Part shown: in pieces, positions 52,701 to 62,400 of the stretch
Position numbering within the stretch: the first letter of the stretch is position 1
How the letters are laid out: each line of letters begins with the position of its first letter
Source of the DNA: Nitzschia sp. DOCU1
Lineage: Eukaryota; Bacillariophyta; Bacillariophyceae; Bacillariales; Bacillariaceae
Direction of reading: 5' to 3'
Assembly (NCBI GenBank): GCA_951394045.1
Contig: OX595993.1
Coordinates: forward strand, 434,001-498,000
Length of the DNA: 64,000 nucleotides
The notes under the pieces: generated by a model
Databases searched by the model: none
What the model was told of the DNA's origin: nothing
What the model saw: only the letters and a program-made list of their open reading frames with translations
Translations under genes and position numbers: made by a program

Positions 52701-53751
52701 AAGTGAAGAATACGAGGAGATCTTGGAAGAGGAAATCATTGAAGAGGAGGTTCCTCCGTCGCCTCCCCGAAATTCCCCAAAGGCATCGCACCTTTCTGGA
52801 AACACTGCCAAATCAGGTGTCTCCGTGCCTAATAGAAATTTGAGACAAGCCGCATCGGCTCACACAACGTCGGCGTCGAAAGACAAGCCTATGGATAAGC
52901 CGCAGAGTGTCAGTACTCCGCCTGATGAACCCAAGCCCAAACCGATAGTAGTCCTACTGGATAGCAGAAGTCAAGCTCCGACGCATTCTGGTGCAACTTA
53001 TTCCACCGATGTTGGTGATGCATACTGGCTACCGAGCGTTGGGACCGAGGACAACCGGGCGTACCGGCAAGACTTCTGGGTTCCAGACAATTCGGCCTAC
53101 TTGAAGTATCTGAAACCGCCACGCAAAACGTCTACCACGACCTATTGGGAAGCTGTTCGAGATTCCTACCTTCCCACAGTCAACAGCGATGACGACATAT
53201 CCTTCGTTCCATCTGTATCTACGTTTGTACCGTCCAGCAAGGGAGCTTCAAAGAAGCAAGCGATGGATAGCGATGACGAGTCATGGCTGCCACCTGGAGT
53301 AGGAGGTACCAATACTGCGAGTCGATCTATACCGCATGGAAGCGTCGACGGGATGGGCAAGGCTCCAACGGAAGAGGACGATTCATGGGTCCCGTCACCG
53401 AGCAAACCAAAGCCAAGATCTCAGTATGTCGACTTTACTGGTGCTGTGAAGAAAGAAGACGACTCCTTCCGGTGGGCACCACACCTTCCACCGCCTTCCT
53501 CCAAACAAGAGAGATCTCGAGGAGAGCAGACGATCGTGGCGGATCTTGCAGCGGACGCCCCATTTTCCGACGAACCAACAGACCTTGAGCAGGGAGTATC
53601 ACAAGATCGAAAGGATGCAGTACAACCTCGGACCACACCCTCACGGCATCGGAGGAGAATGCTGTACTTGTGGTTAATTATCTTGGCCCTTCTAGGAGGG
53701 GGTGCTGGCGCTGCGTATCTTCTTTGGGATGATGCGCCGTGGCAGAAATAA
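46741..53751 (+). CDS. giant tail-anchored IQ-motif protein
   Basis: A single intronless ORF of 2336 residues. Residues 1-1300 are charged and disordered, first acidic (many SDDE/SESE runs) and then Lys-rich. An acidic-basic block around DDEPIRLIKPKK recurs (near 48980, 49200, 49315). Five IQ motifs lie at about residues 1319, 1445, 1590, 1683 and 1875 (IRIQSALRGYMARKR, IEIQRALRGFVVRRQ, IKIQSAARGYIARQR, TKIQAAMRGYMTRRR, VKIQQLGRGFLARRR). Each sits in a conserved cassette of about 38 residues. IQ motifs bind calmodulin or calmodulin-like light chains. Short W-x-P/LPW words recur (FLPWP, WLPWA, WLPWG, YWLPS, FWVPD, SWLPP, SWVPS). The last 25 residues form one membrane helix (LWLIILALLGGGAGAAYLL) with a short tail, so it is probably tail-anchored, with the long part facing the cytosol. 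I know no named homologue. Confidence 0.85.
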   Translation: MVKSTSRRRESVEESPAVSTTSTGSGHRFLSMSQTGRLLSMVENHSLSSEGSPSQSDQDSPPPVAPPARKSTRASEASMASSLGGGSDDGSNDLTQSKKDMMRALLAEYGLDDDLSFSSGSDSNKSLSDESEKKSGKRNSKTVVPEVQHIFKVEEVEDLVLSADEKRLETSEPELVAARVGDHELDSISDAGGATSTEGNSDRDIEVDDDEQSLHTDHEDEEREMSDATENLEVGSNVEEADEGSHQEIDDESWDDIEEPLNDGNGGDDQSEEPMHQSETEFETASISGDEAEAMPGAPATPGSSRRSGRTSLSRKLASGRGAYNSDPFASPISTEFSEPRMSKLNLEMEQLHAMVEMDTSDDGDAESADSNIENDLGGLASISDTAKRKGSSKSIISGVSGPKDDDEGEAGDDNDESDEHTLSQDSESAEDVLQTNEKGDASNTSFAESEASPQDGDSIRASATSLSESVEHLSRTDDSADMTTPGLEESEASLQQDDNARVSAASFAESASLDSVEMREAHDELPPISLENVSTSKRIDQQAEEIANVRKNRRSPPISSHTEMKESSKTGTKAGGNAAMTSYGSAEGGNDSREASISIGRETTGRLNTSKSDPQRGEAKAATRKAGGKTSSSAGEEGSGGNEKSRSVHTAAAGSKQGGRQHSVNSKSRRISRHKNAVAAASSDLKSSHKVASHEPVVSSEALQSPQVRQSDDDSSVESPLHNNTNHRSIGSVEPLDATELQGSDSDSDDEPIQLIKLKKPVEEAQGKAEKSITTKKPIESAQKKAEKLVKPRKPVSLEEKRTGKSVHPNEDPKPSDSEDDEPIRLIKPKKQVEAKERKEPSPVESKKDPEQSENGDDVEPIRLDEPQGKRPKKSLKGKKKSESKNQKVESKPRKKYRGNRTVKTTTDSHAPFEEDNDDTEIRLPLNDTKNPVVSKAAKEKSKQSKAKTKKSKKPTRSKSDPPAKKGITKPPQYELTYERSPETIAQRTRVQSDNKSIGSVDADGIWRPPKNISELHDNWGDDKSIDGSRASLEEANVEFSSIGWNGVDKETLHRKHPVENNQEIWHPKTPDLAVQRQTVSSVITPSSNNDFTTVNFNPLTLSANPSEVSSNEYQRTPKEKKGISRFLPWPMARRPSTGSIDGRSVKSGGSAEFDGVKTPKKPRSRGVFAWPTTPGASSLTTKDLAAENENSSRNAEDRVSPRSPVIVARSLPESHPTLQSPVMLQVEKKDHHLPYTTPKPRQPKSTAWLPWARKPSTGEQLEPPAADPHPKGQLQPAVAPIVPSDRRKERGVETMSVAEQREARRKQYILDQERRESIRIQSALRGYMARKRHPLPKPDIREATEGEVKGLARDEVADSIPNNATSPSPKKSKNVTKDTTDTRATPETSRASPRKVAAQPTGTAGYALSSKRRHGHHDEPKTVAQQREERRQLYIADQERRASIEIQRALRGFVVRRQLGLDRRTKKQPPTNNVSDTLGGNHQSVSPQPAGYKQKHDSPSASPVPATPKKNMRWLPWGKKKSVPSLGTLLESPKRKESEQTIIQRFDASLYLRKRMYQDEHESQTKTLAEIQEARRQMYLRDLERREVIKIQSAARGYIARQRLAPPEKNKRKKKEKKKQIQPRVVNDKAKARASDSFDRSAYLVERLQRDEVERQMKTVAQIREERQQIYVRDLQRREATKIQAAMRGYMTRRRHPLPTSKHRQPKGHAMQKTRRPSLRRVGSSDSIDNVTKPSNSWGIMKRIFFGRSDEETPTIQDTAEQDVPEYESYDPYADTGDFLGFSDTKYKERTGFFSLERSHRTENVGVQPVTEDARNWKGRKNGGTSKNFGKDAYLRERKAREEFERKSMTIAQMNVQRRKEVHQDTERRASVKIQQLGRGFLARRRHLATKDEIDNGMKKPTGKEPSTDGKGAMPSAVGRGKEIKPKGDARATRVNSRQTSTNANPAGNGLSQTELRAAPAKSLDPSCEEIEIDEEEIVEEYESASEEYEEILEEEIIEEEVPPSPPRNSPKASHLSGNTAKSGVSVPNRNLRQAASAHTTSASKDKPMDKPQSVSTPPDEPKPKPIVVLLDSRSQAPTHSGATYSTDVGDAYWLPSVGTEDNRAYRQDFWVPDNSAYLKYLKPPRKTSTTTYWEAVRDSYLPTVNSDDDISFVPSVSTFVPSSKGASKKQAMDSDDESWLPPGVGGTNTASRSIPHGSVDGMGKAPTEEDDSWVPSPSKPKPRSQYVDFTGAVKKEDDSFRWAPHLPPPSSKQERSRGEQTIVADLAADAPFSDEPTDLEQGVSQDRKDAVQPRTTPSRHRRRMLYLWLIILALLGGGAGAAYLLWDDAPWQK

Positions 53752-54158
53752 CTGAACGACGACGACTACCGGTACCGGTAGCAACTCGACTACAGTCGGG
53801 ATACATCACTTTGGCTGGAGGCACTGTCAGGATCTCTGAGAGATTATCATCTAACCTACATCCCCTTGGAGCGGTGCGACGTTGGTTCGTCTATGTATGT
53901 TTGTAATACTCTGGAGTACCGTCCGTAATAGCTACCGTGTGGTTCATGTCTGACTGACTCGACTAGGTCCAAAAAGTTCATCAGCCAAGCTTTATTCGAT
54001 CGAGTCATGTAGTAGCTAGCTACAGAAAATGACCCGCCGCGGCCCGCTCAACAAAAGATTTGTGTTTACAAGGATAACGGAAGTGCCAAAGCCACATCAA
54101 ACAACACAAAGTTCTGTAGTTGTCGTTGTTATAGATTGGGCATTGGTTTGGCAATCCA
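53752..54158. other. intergenic, tandem genes
   Basis: The 407 bp hold the 3' end of the IQ gene and the promoter of the phosphatase gene. No separate gene was recognised. Confidence 0.6.
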
Positions 54159-55220
54159 ATGAAGATGCACAGCTCCTTGCTCGCCCTGCTGTCGTGGCTT
54201 CTGGCGATGGCTCCGTCTGCCGTCGTTGCTGATCGAAAACACGAAAATGTCCCACCATCGAAGAATCAGGACGATGATGCCGATAAGGATGCTTTTGACT
54301 TCTCTTCGTACTTCGTACATAAGTCGGTCATTATCCCGCATGATGAAAAAAAGCACCGTGGAGGTGAAGATGCGGCTGCCACTTCCGCTCAGTTCTTGGT
54401 GGTAGCCGATGGAGTCGGTGGATGGGCCAAACATGATGTTAATCCGGGATTGTATTCACGGCTACTCACCACGAAAGTGGTCGAGCTAGGGACCGGAATT
54501 CTTTCCAAAGCACCTCTGCAGCAGATTGTCCATAAAGCGAATTGGATGGCTGCAGATCAGCATTTGGGAAGTGCCACGTGTACTACTTTGAAATTGACAG
54601 GGCCCAACGAAATTACCGCCTTGAACATTGGAGATTCAGGGTATTCGATTCATAGACGACAAACGTCGTCGTCAGGCGGTGGCGGTAGGCTAGAGGTGGT
54701 TTTTGCGTCGGAACCAGGTCAGAAACGGTTCAACTTCCCTCATCAACTGGGAGGGAAATATGGCGATGAAGTCAAGGATGTGGCTGTCGAAAAGACACAT
54801 ATGCTGGAGCCTGATGATATTATTGTGGTCTATTCGGATGGCGTGTCCGACAATATTTTCCCAGCTCAGTTTCATTCCTGTTTGGAAAGTGCCACGGATG
54901 AGGATGCCCCCACAGTAGTGGCGAGTTTGAGTCTGGCGGCCGATTGCATTGCTCGCAAGGCTTACTTTTTGGGAAAGGACAAGACTTTTGATTCTCCTTT
55001 TGCCCAAGGGGCGAGACAAGCAGGATGGGGAAACTATCAAGGGGGCAAACATGATGACATCACCGTGGTTGTGGCACAAATTCGAGAGGGGAAAATGGAG
55101 CCAGTTTATGATCCCTATTTGAAGGAGTCCATTTATTTATACACTGGCAAAGTCCAGGCTGTGGAAGAGTTGCCATCCCTGGAAGACTTGATGATCCCGT
55201 CACTGAGCGATGAACTATAA
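54159..55220 (+). CDS. PPM-type (PP2C, PTC7-like) protein phosphatase with signal peptide
   Basis: The 353 residues start MKMHSSLLALLSWLLA. A hydrophobic leader ending around AVVA suggests entry into the secretory pathway. There is no Phe directly after the predicted cleavage (ADRKH), so a diatom plastid ASAF signal is unlikely. PPM motifs are in order: HRGGEDAAAT, LVVADGVGGWA, GSATCTTLKL, NIGDSGYS, VYSDGVSDNI and GKHDDITVVVA. These contain the Asp residues that hold the two catalytic metals. Length and motif style fit the PTC7/PPTC7 branch, which is usually mitochondrial; here the leader argues for ER or secretion. It should dephosphorylate Ser/Thr. It converges with the bestrophin-like gene. 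Confidence 0.85.
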   Translation: MKMHSSLLALLSWLLAMAPSAVVADRKHENVPPSKNQDDDADKDAFDFSSYFVHKSVIIPHDEKKHRGGEDAAATSAQFLVVADGVGGWAKHDVNPGLYSRLLTTKVVELGTGILSKAPLQQIVHKANWMAADQHLGSATCTTLKLTGPNEITALNIGDSGYSIHRRQTSSSGGGGRLEVVFASEPGQKRFNFPHQLGGKYGDEVKDVAVEKTHMLEPDDIIVVYSDGVSDNIFPAQFHSCLESATDEDAPTVVASLSLAADCIARKAYFLGKDKTFDSPFAQGARQAGWGNYQGGKHDDITVVVAQIREGKMEPVYDPYLKESIYLYTGKVQAVEELPSLEDLMIPSLSDEL

Positions 55221-55373
55221 CAAGAAACTAGAATTATCAGAGTTTGAAAGACTGTCTTAGATACTTCTAGTGGCATCGCCCTCCCACCGCAACATAGTAG
55301 GCCAAAATACACGGACTCAGACTCAATTGAAAAAAGTCTGAAAACGGAGTACCTGTCCTACCTCACCTAAAGA

Positions 55374-56982
55374 TTAGGCTGGTATTTCATTCGACGAGGT
55401 CCGCAACAGGCTCGTGAGCTCCGTTGGACTAATCGGGTCGCCAGCCCTTTGATGCATCTTATAACGAAGTGCATCCGCCCACGATTCGCCATCGGTATCA
55501 TGGATCATGATAAACGTGTCTTCGAAAACCATTTGCGCATACGCACGAACACTAGAGAGATTGCAGAACGGGATTGTAAGGAAACACAAGGGTTCGTAAG
55601 TATCTGGCTTGGACCGCCGACAACTCACTCAAAGTCGTTTGTATCATTCCCAAATGGATCATCCAATTCTATCGAAACTAGTTCCAGTCCCATGAAACTA
55701 CATACCCACAGAGAGCAAGAGACAGGTTGAGTGAAAATTGTCATGGCGAGACAAGGCATTGCGGACTGTCAATTTCAAGCAAACCGGCTTACTGCGCGGA
55801 CGCACCCGTAGGTCAATAGAAAAATTGCCCCACAATGTTCCATCAATGAGTCGGGGCCATTCAAAAAGACAAAAGGCAATGTAAAGACATACAACATGAC
55901 AATGGTCCGCGCCATTTGGATCAATGGAAAGGGAACGGGCGTAGTCATGAATTTGCGCTTTTCGATCGAAAGTGTGGATTGCTAGAGTGAGTCGTCACGA
56001 TGACAGACAACTTGAATCACATACCCACACTCACCATGCTAAAATGTGTCAATACAATCGAATTTAGCGAATGAGCCACATTCCATTCATATCGTCGTAA
56101 GCTTACTTACCCATAATATCCTTGAAGAAACGAGTCGATGTTCCCCAGGAGTTTTGCTTCATGCTGAATCACCATGGGATGCGGCAGACGCTCCACATGA
56201 CTCACAATCGATTGCCGTAATAGATAGGCCATTAACAACGGTACTCGCATGCTATCCATAAATTTCGAGTGTGGCACTTGTGCATGCCGTCGCCAAGATG
56301 TCGAAGGAGTGCAATACTCCAACTCTGGGCCGCTCAATTCGGGCACTTCCCAAGCCAGTACCCCCTCCGAAGGATATTCAATGACTGCCACGCTGGTTCT
56401 CAACATGGCGAGCATCCGATATGCCACTTCCATTCTCCATTCTTTACTTTCGACAGTGGTATTCTTTTCCTTTCGACTAAACACTAACATGTTTTGGGTC
56501 ATTTCTCTCGACTCTCGGTACCTGCAGCCACGTAAATAGTAGAACAAAACAGATTTGTTCAATCAGCGTTGTGTTGATGGATCCACCTCGTCGTCGCTTT
56601 TAAAATACATACATGATTTCGATATAGCCTCGACACTCGGAATACCGTGCTAATGCGGTATTTATTCTCGAAACCACGAGGAAGGATACAATCATGGCCG
56701 CCATAGTGTGTGCTTGCCCTGTAATGCCGAGATCCAGCCCTTCCACGGTTGACAGCTGCTTTAGGCCGACCATCAAAACCACATTCGCTATGCAAAATGG
56801 AAGCACCTGAAAGAATAAGCGCACGTTGTAAGCAATGACCCATGTAACACATTTCGAGCAGCAGTCCAACTTGCGGCAACACGTACTTTAGGCCAGATAG
56901 ATCCAAGGCACTGGAAAACCACTTGTAGATGATTTCCGGCATTGTATGACACGGGGCCGTTCTGGTCTGAAGAAGAGACCAT
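55374..56982 (-). CDS. bestrophin-like anion channel, seven exons including a 4-nt microexon
   Basis: I reconstructed exons (minus strand) 56982-56887, 56806-56613, 56521-56111, 56038-56035, 55957-55806, 55697-55629 and 55551-55374. Introns of 72-108 bp all have GT...AG ends. The total is 1104 nt, 367 residues. Family motifs read through the splice sites: GSIWPK then VLPFCIANVV, VSRINTALARY, MYRESREMTQN, LLGNIDSFLQGYYG, RKFMTTPVPFPLIQMART, TYGFMGLELVSIELDDPFG and QMVFED. The LELVSIELDDPFG segment is characteristic of bestrophin/UPF0187 proteins, which form pentameric chloride or bicarbonate channels. In diatoms, related proteins are linked to plastid thylakoid carbon supply; no clear plastid signal is visible in this short N-terminus. 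The join between exons 3 and 5 works only if four bases (CATG, 56038-56035) between TTTTAG and GTGAGT are kept. Confidence 0.88.
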
Positions 56983-57417
56983 CGTCTACTGACACGAGCT
57001 AACGAGTTTATTACATCGACATAGGGGGATGAGACGAGTCCTCGCCTGACAGAGCTCGTCGTTTGATGACCCCGAGACCGGGAGAACAATAAACCGTGTG
57101 GCCTGATGGAGCTTGCGAATGAGCGCACGCTACCGTAGCTAGTAGTCGTTAAAAATATGGTATACTATGATACCTGGTACTATGCATACATAGCGGAAGC
57201 GAGGTTGTGAAGGCTGTCGCACGCAGATGTCGGAGTCCGCCGGCACGCCGCACGCTGAATTAGCAGCAAATTCACACCAGCAGGGCACTGAATACACGTA
57301 GTTTTAAAAATAAGGAATCACGATTCTGGACAGTAGGAGCTGTAGAAAGATTTGCTTCACTTTCACAATAGGCATATCGTACTGCTATGTAACTTACTAC
57401 AACGCTCTGGTGCCCTG
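56983..57417. other. intergenic between bestrophin-like and USP-like genes
   Basis: The 435 bp contain the bestrophin gene promoter (both genes are on the minus strand). A frame open to 57128 upstream of the chosen ATG is not in phase with the conserved protein, so I did not use it. Confidence 0.55.
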
Positions 57418-58665
57418 CTAGTCTTCTATCACCTCATCTTCGTAGTAAAACTCACTACCGGCCGAAGAATCCAGGGATCCACTCACTTGCGAAATGACGA
57501 TGTCGGAGAGCAGCCTTTTCATTTCGGGTTGATCTCCATCACACCGTCTATAAACCAGCATGGTCCCACATGGAGCACCCTCGTCTTCTCCTTTCAAAAA
57601 GTCCAGAGCATCATTTTCGGTCATGGGAATAATTTCTTCTGATTCCATCAGCATCCATGCATCGTCATCTTCCGGATCTTCAACATTTGTATTTTTCAGT
57701 AATGCGACATAGTCGTCTTCGTCATGAAGAATGCCACCAATCAATTCGTATTCCGTCGGGCCCTTAACCGTTTTTTCACAGTATTTTCGAACATCCAGTT
57801 TTTTCGGTATGGCCACTTCACTCTCATCAAAGTCACCTGTATCCGGATTGACTCGATCAATGCCAATAAACAGATAACTCGTCAGAGTCGTGTATAATAC
57901 CGACTTGGTCGTTATCCAGACGGAAGTATCCATATCCTGTTCTTTAGCATATTGCGAGAGCAGCGGTATTCGAACTTCAAATTGATACGGCTTTTTGTCA
58001 AAATCATACTCGTACGGTTTTCGTCCACAATGTTCCTTGAGAGCTTCCTCCAAAGAAGCTCGTTTCGGAACGACTAACGGACACCATTCGAGAATCGTTT
58101 CCTTTTGTGTCCGTTGCAATATTTCGCCATCTTCAATGAGCGGACACTTTCCGACAATGGATGCTTTGCCCATTAAACCTATCCCCGTCTGATCCAACAT
58201 GGCTACCCACAAATGACTTGTGAGCGGCAGTGTTCGTGCACATTTTTGCGTGATATCCAGTAATATTTGTAAGGCTTCTGTCGCATTTTTGGGTTCCAAG
58301 GACTTTTGATACTGTGTTAAGATAGGTTCGAGTGCTTGATAGAGTGGAGTAGGGTCGACTGGAACACTCGGCGCTTCTTCGTCCGACTCTTCGTCGCCTT
58401 GGGTTGATTTTTCGTCTTCCCCTTCTTTGAGAGGCGACGAAATGAGTTCGCGGAGTAATTTTCCTATTGCCCGCAATGCAATCCATTCCTTCTTCTTCTC
58501 GACAGCGGACGTTTCCTTGTTGGTTAAGAAATAAAAGTGAATCAGGGCTTTGCGCAATGGTGGAATGGCATGAGCAACCACTTGGAGAGCGGCTAAAAAA
58601 TGAGGAGAATGCCCCTCCACTGGGGTCAAACTCCGATAATGGATCTTTTTGGGGTTGGCGTTCAT
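57418..58665 (-). CDS. USP-fold protein without catalytic residues
   Basis: The 415 residues run from ATG at 58665. The C-terminal third follows the pattern of ubiquitin-specific proteases: YELIGGILHDEDDYVALLK, then DDAWMLMESEEIIPMTEND, then GTMLVYRR. In active enzymes this part reads Y-L-x-G-V-x-x-H...GHYY...W-x-x-F(D/N)D...AYMLxYRR. The N-terminal segment PVEGHSPHFLAALQVVAHA lies where the Cys box (GNTCYxNSxLQ) is expected but has no Cys, and the GHYY histidine is absent. An acidic insertion (residues 80-100) separates two helical parts. I infer a catalytically dead USP-like protein that might bind ubiquitin or act in a complex. The match is by pattern only and needs a profile search. Confidence 0.5.
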   Translation of the reverse strand: MNANPKKIHYRSLTPVEGHSPHFLAALQVVAHAIPPLRKALIHFYFLTNKETSAVEKKKEWIALRAIGKLLRELISSPLKEGEDEKSTQGDEESDEEAPSVPVDPTPLYQALEPILTQYQKSLEPKNATEALQILLDITQKCARTLPLTSHLWVAMLDQTGIGLMGKASIVGKCPLIEDGEILQRTQKETILEWCPLVVPKRASLEEALKEHCGRKPYEYDFDKKPYQFEVRIPLLSQYAKEQDMDTSVWITTKSVLYTTLTSYLFIGIDRVNPDTGDFDESEVAIPKKLDVRKYCEKTVKGPTEYELIGGILHDEDDYVALLKNTNVEDPEDDDAWMLMESEEIIPMTENDALDFLKGEDEGAPCGTMLVYRRCDGDQPEMKRLLSDIVISQVSGSLDSSAGSEFYYEDEVIED

Positions 58666-58959
58666 TTGACAATATATTAAATCAGGATAAGGGAATAGCG
58701 GACAAAACTAAGGTTGGGGCGGCTACTGTCGCTTTCCAGATAGCCAGCGACGAAACCAACTGCCACCTGAAAATCACAGCAACACAATCCAACAGTTTCA
58801 ATCGCAAGTCGCTAAAACGGGGCTCGAGAAAGGGATTTGAGTCCGCCTTACTTCACGATGTCCGTTGAAAGACTCTCTTGCGTATCTAAGGCAAACGAAA
58901 ACCCACTGGCACTCGAGCAAGGAGCTCAGAATAGAAAAGTATTCAACAGGGGGGTTCAA
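58666..58959. other. promoter region of the USP-like gene, border with gypsy-2
   Basis: No gene was recognised. The left end of gypsy-2 cannot be fixed because its other LTR lies outside the window. Confidence 0.45.
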
Positions 58960-59374
58960 GAGTAAGTTTGCTGGACGCGATCCTGACCAGTTCTGGCCTT
59001 AAGGTTTCAGGTGGTAGTAGTGGTGACTGCAAGGAAACCACAAGGCATCAACTTTAATGCCACGTCTCATGGTCCCTCTCACGCCAAACGCGGTGAGATG
59101 GCGAAACCCCTCAATCGATCGGCTCAATAGCGCGTACCTACGCGCGCTCGCCCCCAGTTTAAAATAAAAGGATAGCTATTAGTATAGCTAAGTAGGAAAG
59201 ATATTCGAATAACTATTCACCGGTGTGAACTACGCGTGAGAGACAATCAACTATCAAGTATTATGAGGGCTACGAGGCAGGAGGGCACCATGCCGGTGAA
59301 CTAATGAGGGAGGACATGCGTCAGTGGAAGCATACGTCAGTGGAGGTGCGCCAGTGACAGGTGACGGCATCACA
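58960..59374 (-). repeat. gypsy-2 3' LTR, left border approximate
   Basis: On the minus strand it starts TGTGATGCCGTCACC right after the purine tract. A TATA-like word TTTTATTTTAAA lies near 59165. The end is a guess at a CA near 58970 (GTCCAGCA), because no second LTR is available for comparison. Confidence 0.45.
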
Positions 59375-59423
59375 CTCTCCCCAACCATGAGGAGCGTCAA
59401 ACAAGTAGTAAGGAATCCAAGAG

Positions 59424-62400
59424 TTAAGCAGGTTTGAGGCGCCGAATGTTGACTCGTTCCATCAAATTTGGACCGCGTCGAAGAGTAACAGTACCATTCA
59501 CATGCACACGCACGATATCATGGGGCCCAGTAAACAACGGTTTCAATTTGTCACCAGGTTTCCGAGGGCGCTCGAGATAAACTTGTTGACCAATTCGAAA
59601 ATCGTGAGGACGTCGTTTGGTGTTGGCACGCAACAATCTTTGATCAACCTTGGCTTGGCGCGCCTGAGTCAATGTTTGAATGTCAGCAATCAACGGCATA
59701 TCCAGCAGCATATCACGGCCAAAGGTTAAAGCTCCAGGGGAAAAGCCACCAAGAGATAGATGTGCCGAACAACGACAGGCATGCATGGCAGTAGCAAGGG
59801 CACTTTCGATCATTGTTTCAACTTCAGCTTGACTGTGAGGAGGTTTCAGTTCCACATACGTGCGCAGAACTTGACCGACGGTTTTATGGACAGCTTCGAT
59901 GATGCCGTTGGCTTGAGGATTATTGGAAGTAGTTGGCTTGCGTTTGATTCCCATGTTTTTCAAAAGCTTCTGGAATTCTTCACAAATGAATTCGGGACCG
60001 TTGTCATGTACGCATTCCAAGGGGCGAGGATAGCGAGACAAGTATCCGTTTTCGAAGGCACGCGCCACGGTGTTTCCTTGTTTGTTATTGCAGCGATAAA
60101 TCTCAAGAAGATTCAATACTGGTTCGATACAGGTCAAGGCTTCGATCTTGATGTTGGTCTTATTCACCTTGAGTGTCCAAGGTCCGATCATGTCAACATG
60201 AACTTGTTGCCAGGGCAAAACGTGAGTAATTTCGCGGATAGGGAGTTCCCCATAATTCAATCTCGAATGCTTCATGCGCTTACAAACATCGCAGTTTGCG
60301 ATCAAATCTTTTGCTTTGACACCAATATCCGGATGAGAGAAGTGACGTCGCACTGTTTTTTCAAGTTTCGTCGCCGCTTCGGCGTGGCCTAGTAGGCCAT
60401 GATAGTATTTCAAAATGGGCACGACCATTTGTCGTGGTAAGGCTATCAGCCCACTGGATTCTCCAGTATCGGTTTCACCGATGCAGATGATCTCTGCGCC
60501 GCCCATCGGACGTTTTTTGTATGTTTCAGGATTGGTATTTACCATCTCTTGCAGAGCTGTATCCTGCGTTTGATAATGTGAAATCGTTTCGAAATCGAAA
60601 GGATAACGTTCTTCATTGTCAAAACGAGGGTAAAACAGCAAGCAGTCGGTAAGTGAACAATCAGGCTCAACGCACGCACCAAAATAATACTCATCGCTTC
60701 TGTTTTCCTTGTATTCTTCGTAATAAAGAATCGAATCCTTGGGAACAGCACCCTCCCCAACCGTGGGACTAGCTTTCTCTTGTTCCGATCGGGGCACTCG
60801 ACTTAGAGCATCCGCAACAACGTTGGTTTCGCCTTTCTTGTAATAAAACTTTGCGCCAAAATCTTCGAGCAACAGGCGCCAACGAAGGACGCGTTGTGTC
60901 GTGTATTGGGTCATAGAAAAGGTAAGATTCTTGTGGTCGGTGTGTATATGTAATTCAGCACCGTAAAGCATCGTGCGAAAGGTTTTCAGCGTTTCGACTA
61001 TACTCAACAGCTCTTTCTCGATCGTCGTATAGTTCATTTGAGCCGGAGTTAATTTCCTGGAGTAGTATGCAACGGGACAACCTTCTTGGAGGATGACGGC
61101 ACCGAGCTGATAATCTGATGAATCGGTCTCAATTACAAACGGCTTGTTGTGATCCGGATATTTCAAAAGAACATCCATCGCAGCCAAAGCCTTCATTTCG
61201 TCGAACGCCTTGTCGCAAGCAGGCGTCCATTCGAACGTCGATTTCCCTGTGAGATTCGTAAGCGGGGCCAGCACATGAGACCGCCTTGGCCACATGTCCC
61301 GATAAAAGTTGACCAGTCCGAGGAATGATCGTAGTTCCTTGACAGTCTTAGGCTTTTGCATTTTTAAAATAGCATCAACCTTCTTCTTCCATGGTTTAAT
61401 TCCGGTAGGCGTGAGCCAGTAACCAAGAAAGTCTGTTTCCTTGACGGCCCATTCGCACTTCTTGGGATTGATAGTGAAGTTTTTCTCTTGCAAGATTGAC
61501 AAGACCCGATCCAACAACTTGAGGTGATCTTCCCAGGAATTGCTGAAACAAGCAATATCATCGATGTAAATTTCAATATCCTTGACTTCGGCTAAAACAC
61601 GTTCCATAATGTCTTGAGCCGTGTCAGGACTAATGGAAAGGCCCATCGGCAATCGATTGTATTTGTAGAGCCCAAAAGGCGTCGCGATAGTACAGAGATC
61701 CTTGGCTTCCTCATCGAGTTCAAACGTGTAGTACTGCATCGAAATATCAAGCTTCGTCAGAAACTTGTATCCGGTGCGTCTTGATAGAATGTCGGCTATA
61801 CGAGGGATCGGGTAGACCTTGCGTCGAATAGCCTTGTTCAGTGCGCGAAAGTCAGAAATCCATCGCACACTTCCATCTTTCTTTGGTATGATAAATGAGC
61901 CAGCAATCCATTCCGACCGACGTGTTTTCGAGAGGACGCCTTCTCGTTCGAGACGATCAAGCTCCTTCTTGAAAACATCCAATTGCGTCCGTGGAATGGG
62001 ATATGTGCGGGCACAATGCGGCTTGACTGTTGGATCCAAATCCAAATGTATTTTCTCGTCCGGAAACACCTTTAACTTTGCGTCAAATAAGGTTTCGAAC
62101 TTCTGTAAGACGCGCTTCAAATCTCGCTTGCGCGAAGACGAAAGGTGAGAACACGAATTAACAACTTCACCCACGTCCACTTTCTTGTAGTTACTCTCTT
62201 TGATCGTTTTTGAATGATAACCCGAATCGTCAACTCTCCCAATAGTTTCAGAGCGAAATGCATCGTCATTATATTGGGGCAGCGTCATTAATGGAATCAT
62301 CTTCATAGGGAGCAACTTCTCATCCCATTCGACAGTCTTGTTTTTAAAATCCAGAACAATACCCAGATCCGAAAGTATATCTCGTCCAATGATAGCATCG

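Noticed and set aside
56559..57128. 189-codon minus-strand ORF at the bestrophin locus
   Set aside because: It is out of phase with the conserved bestrophin exons and reads through two introns.
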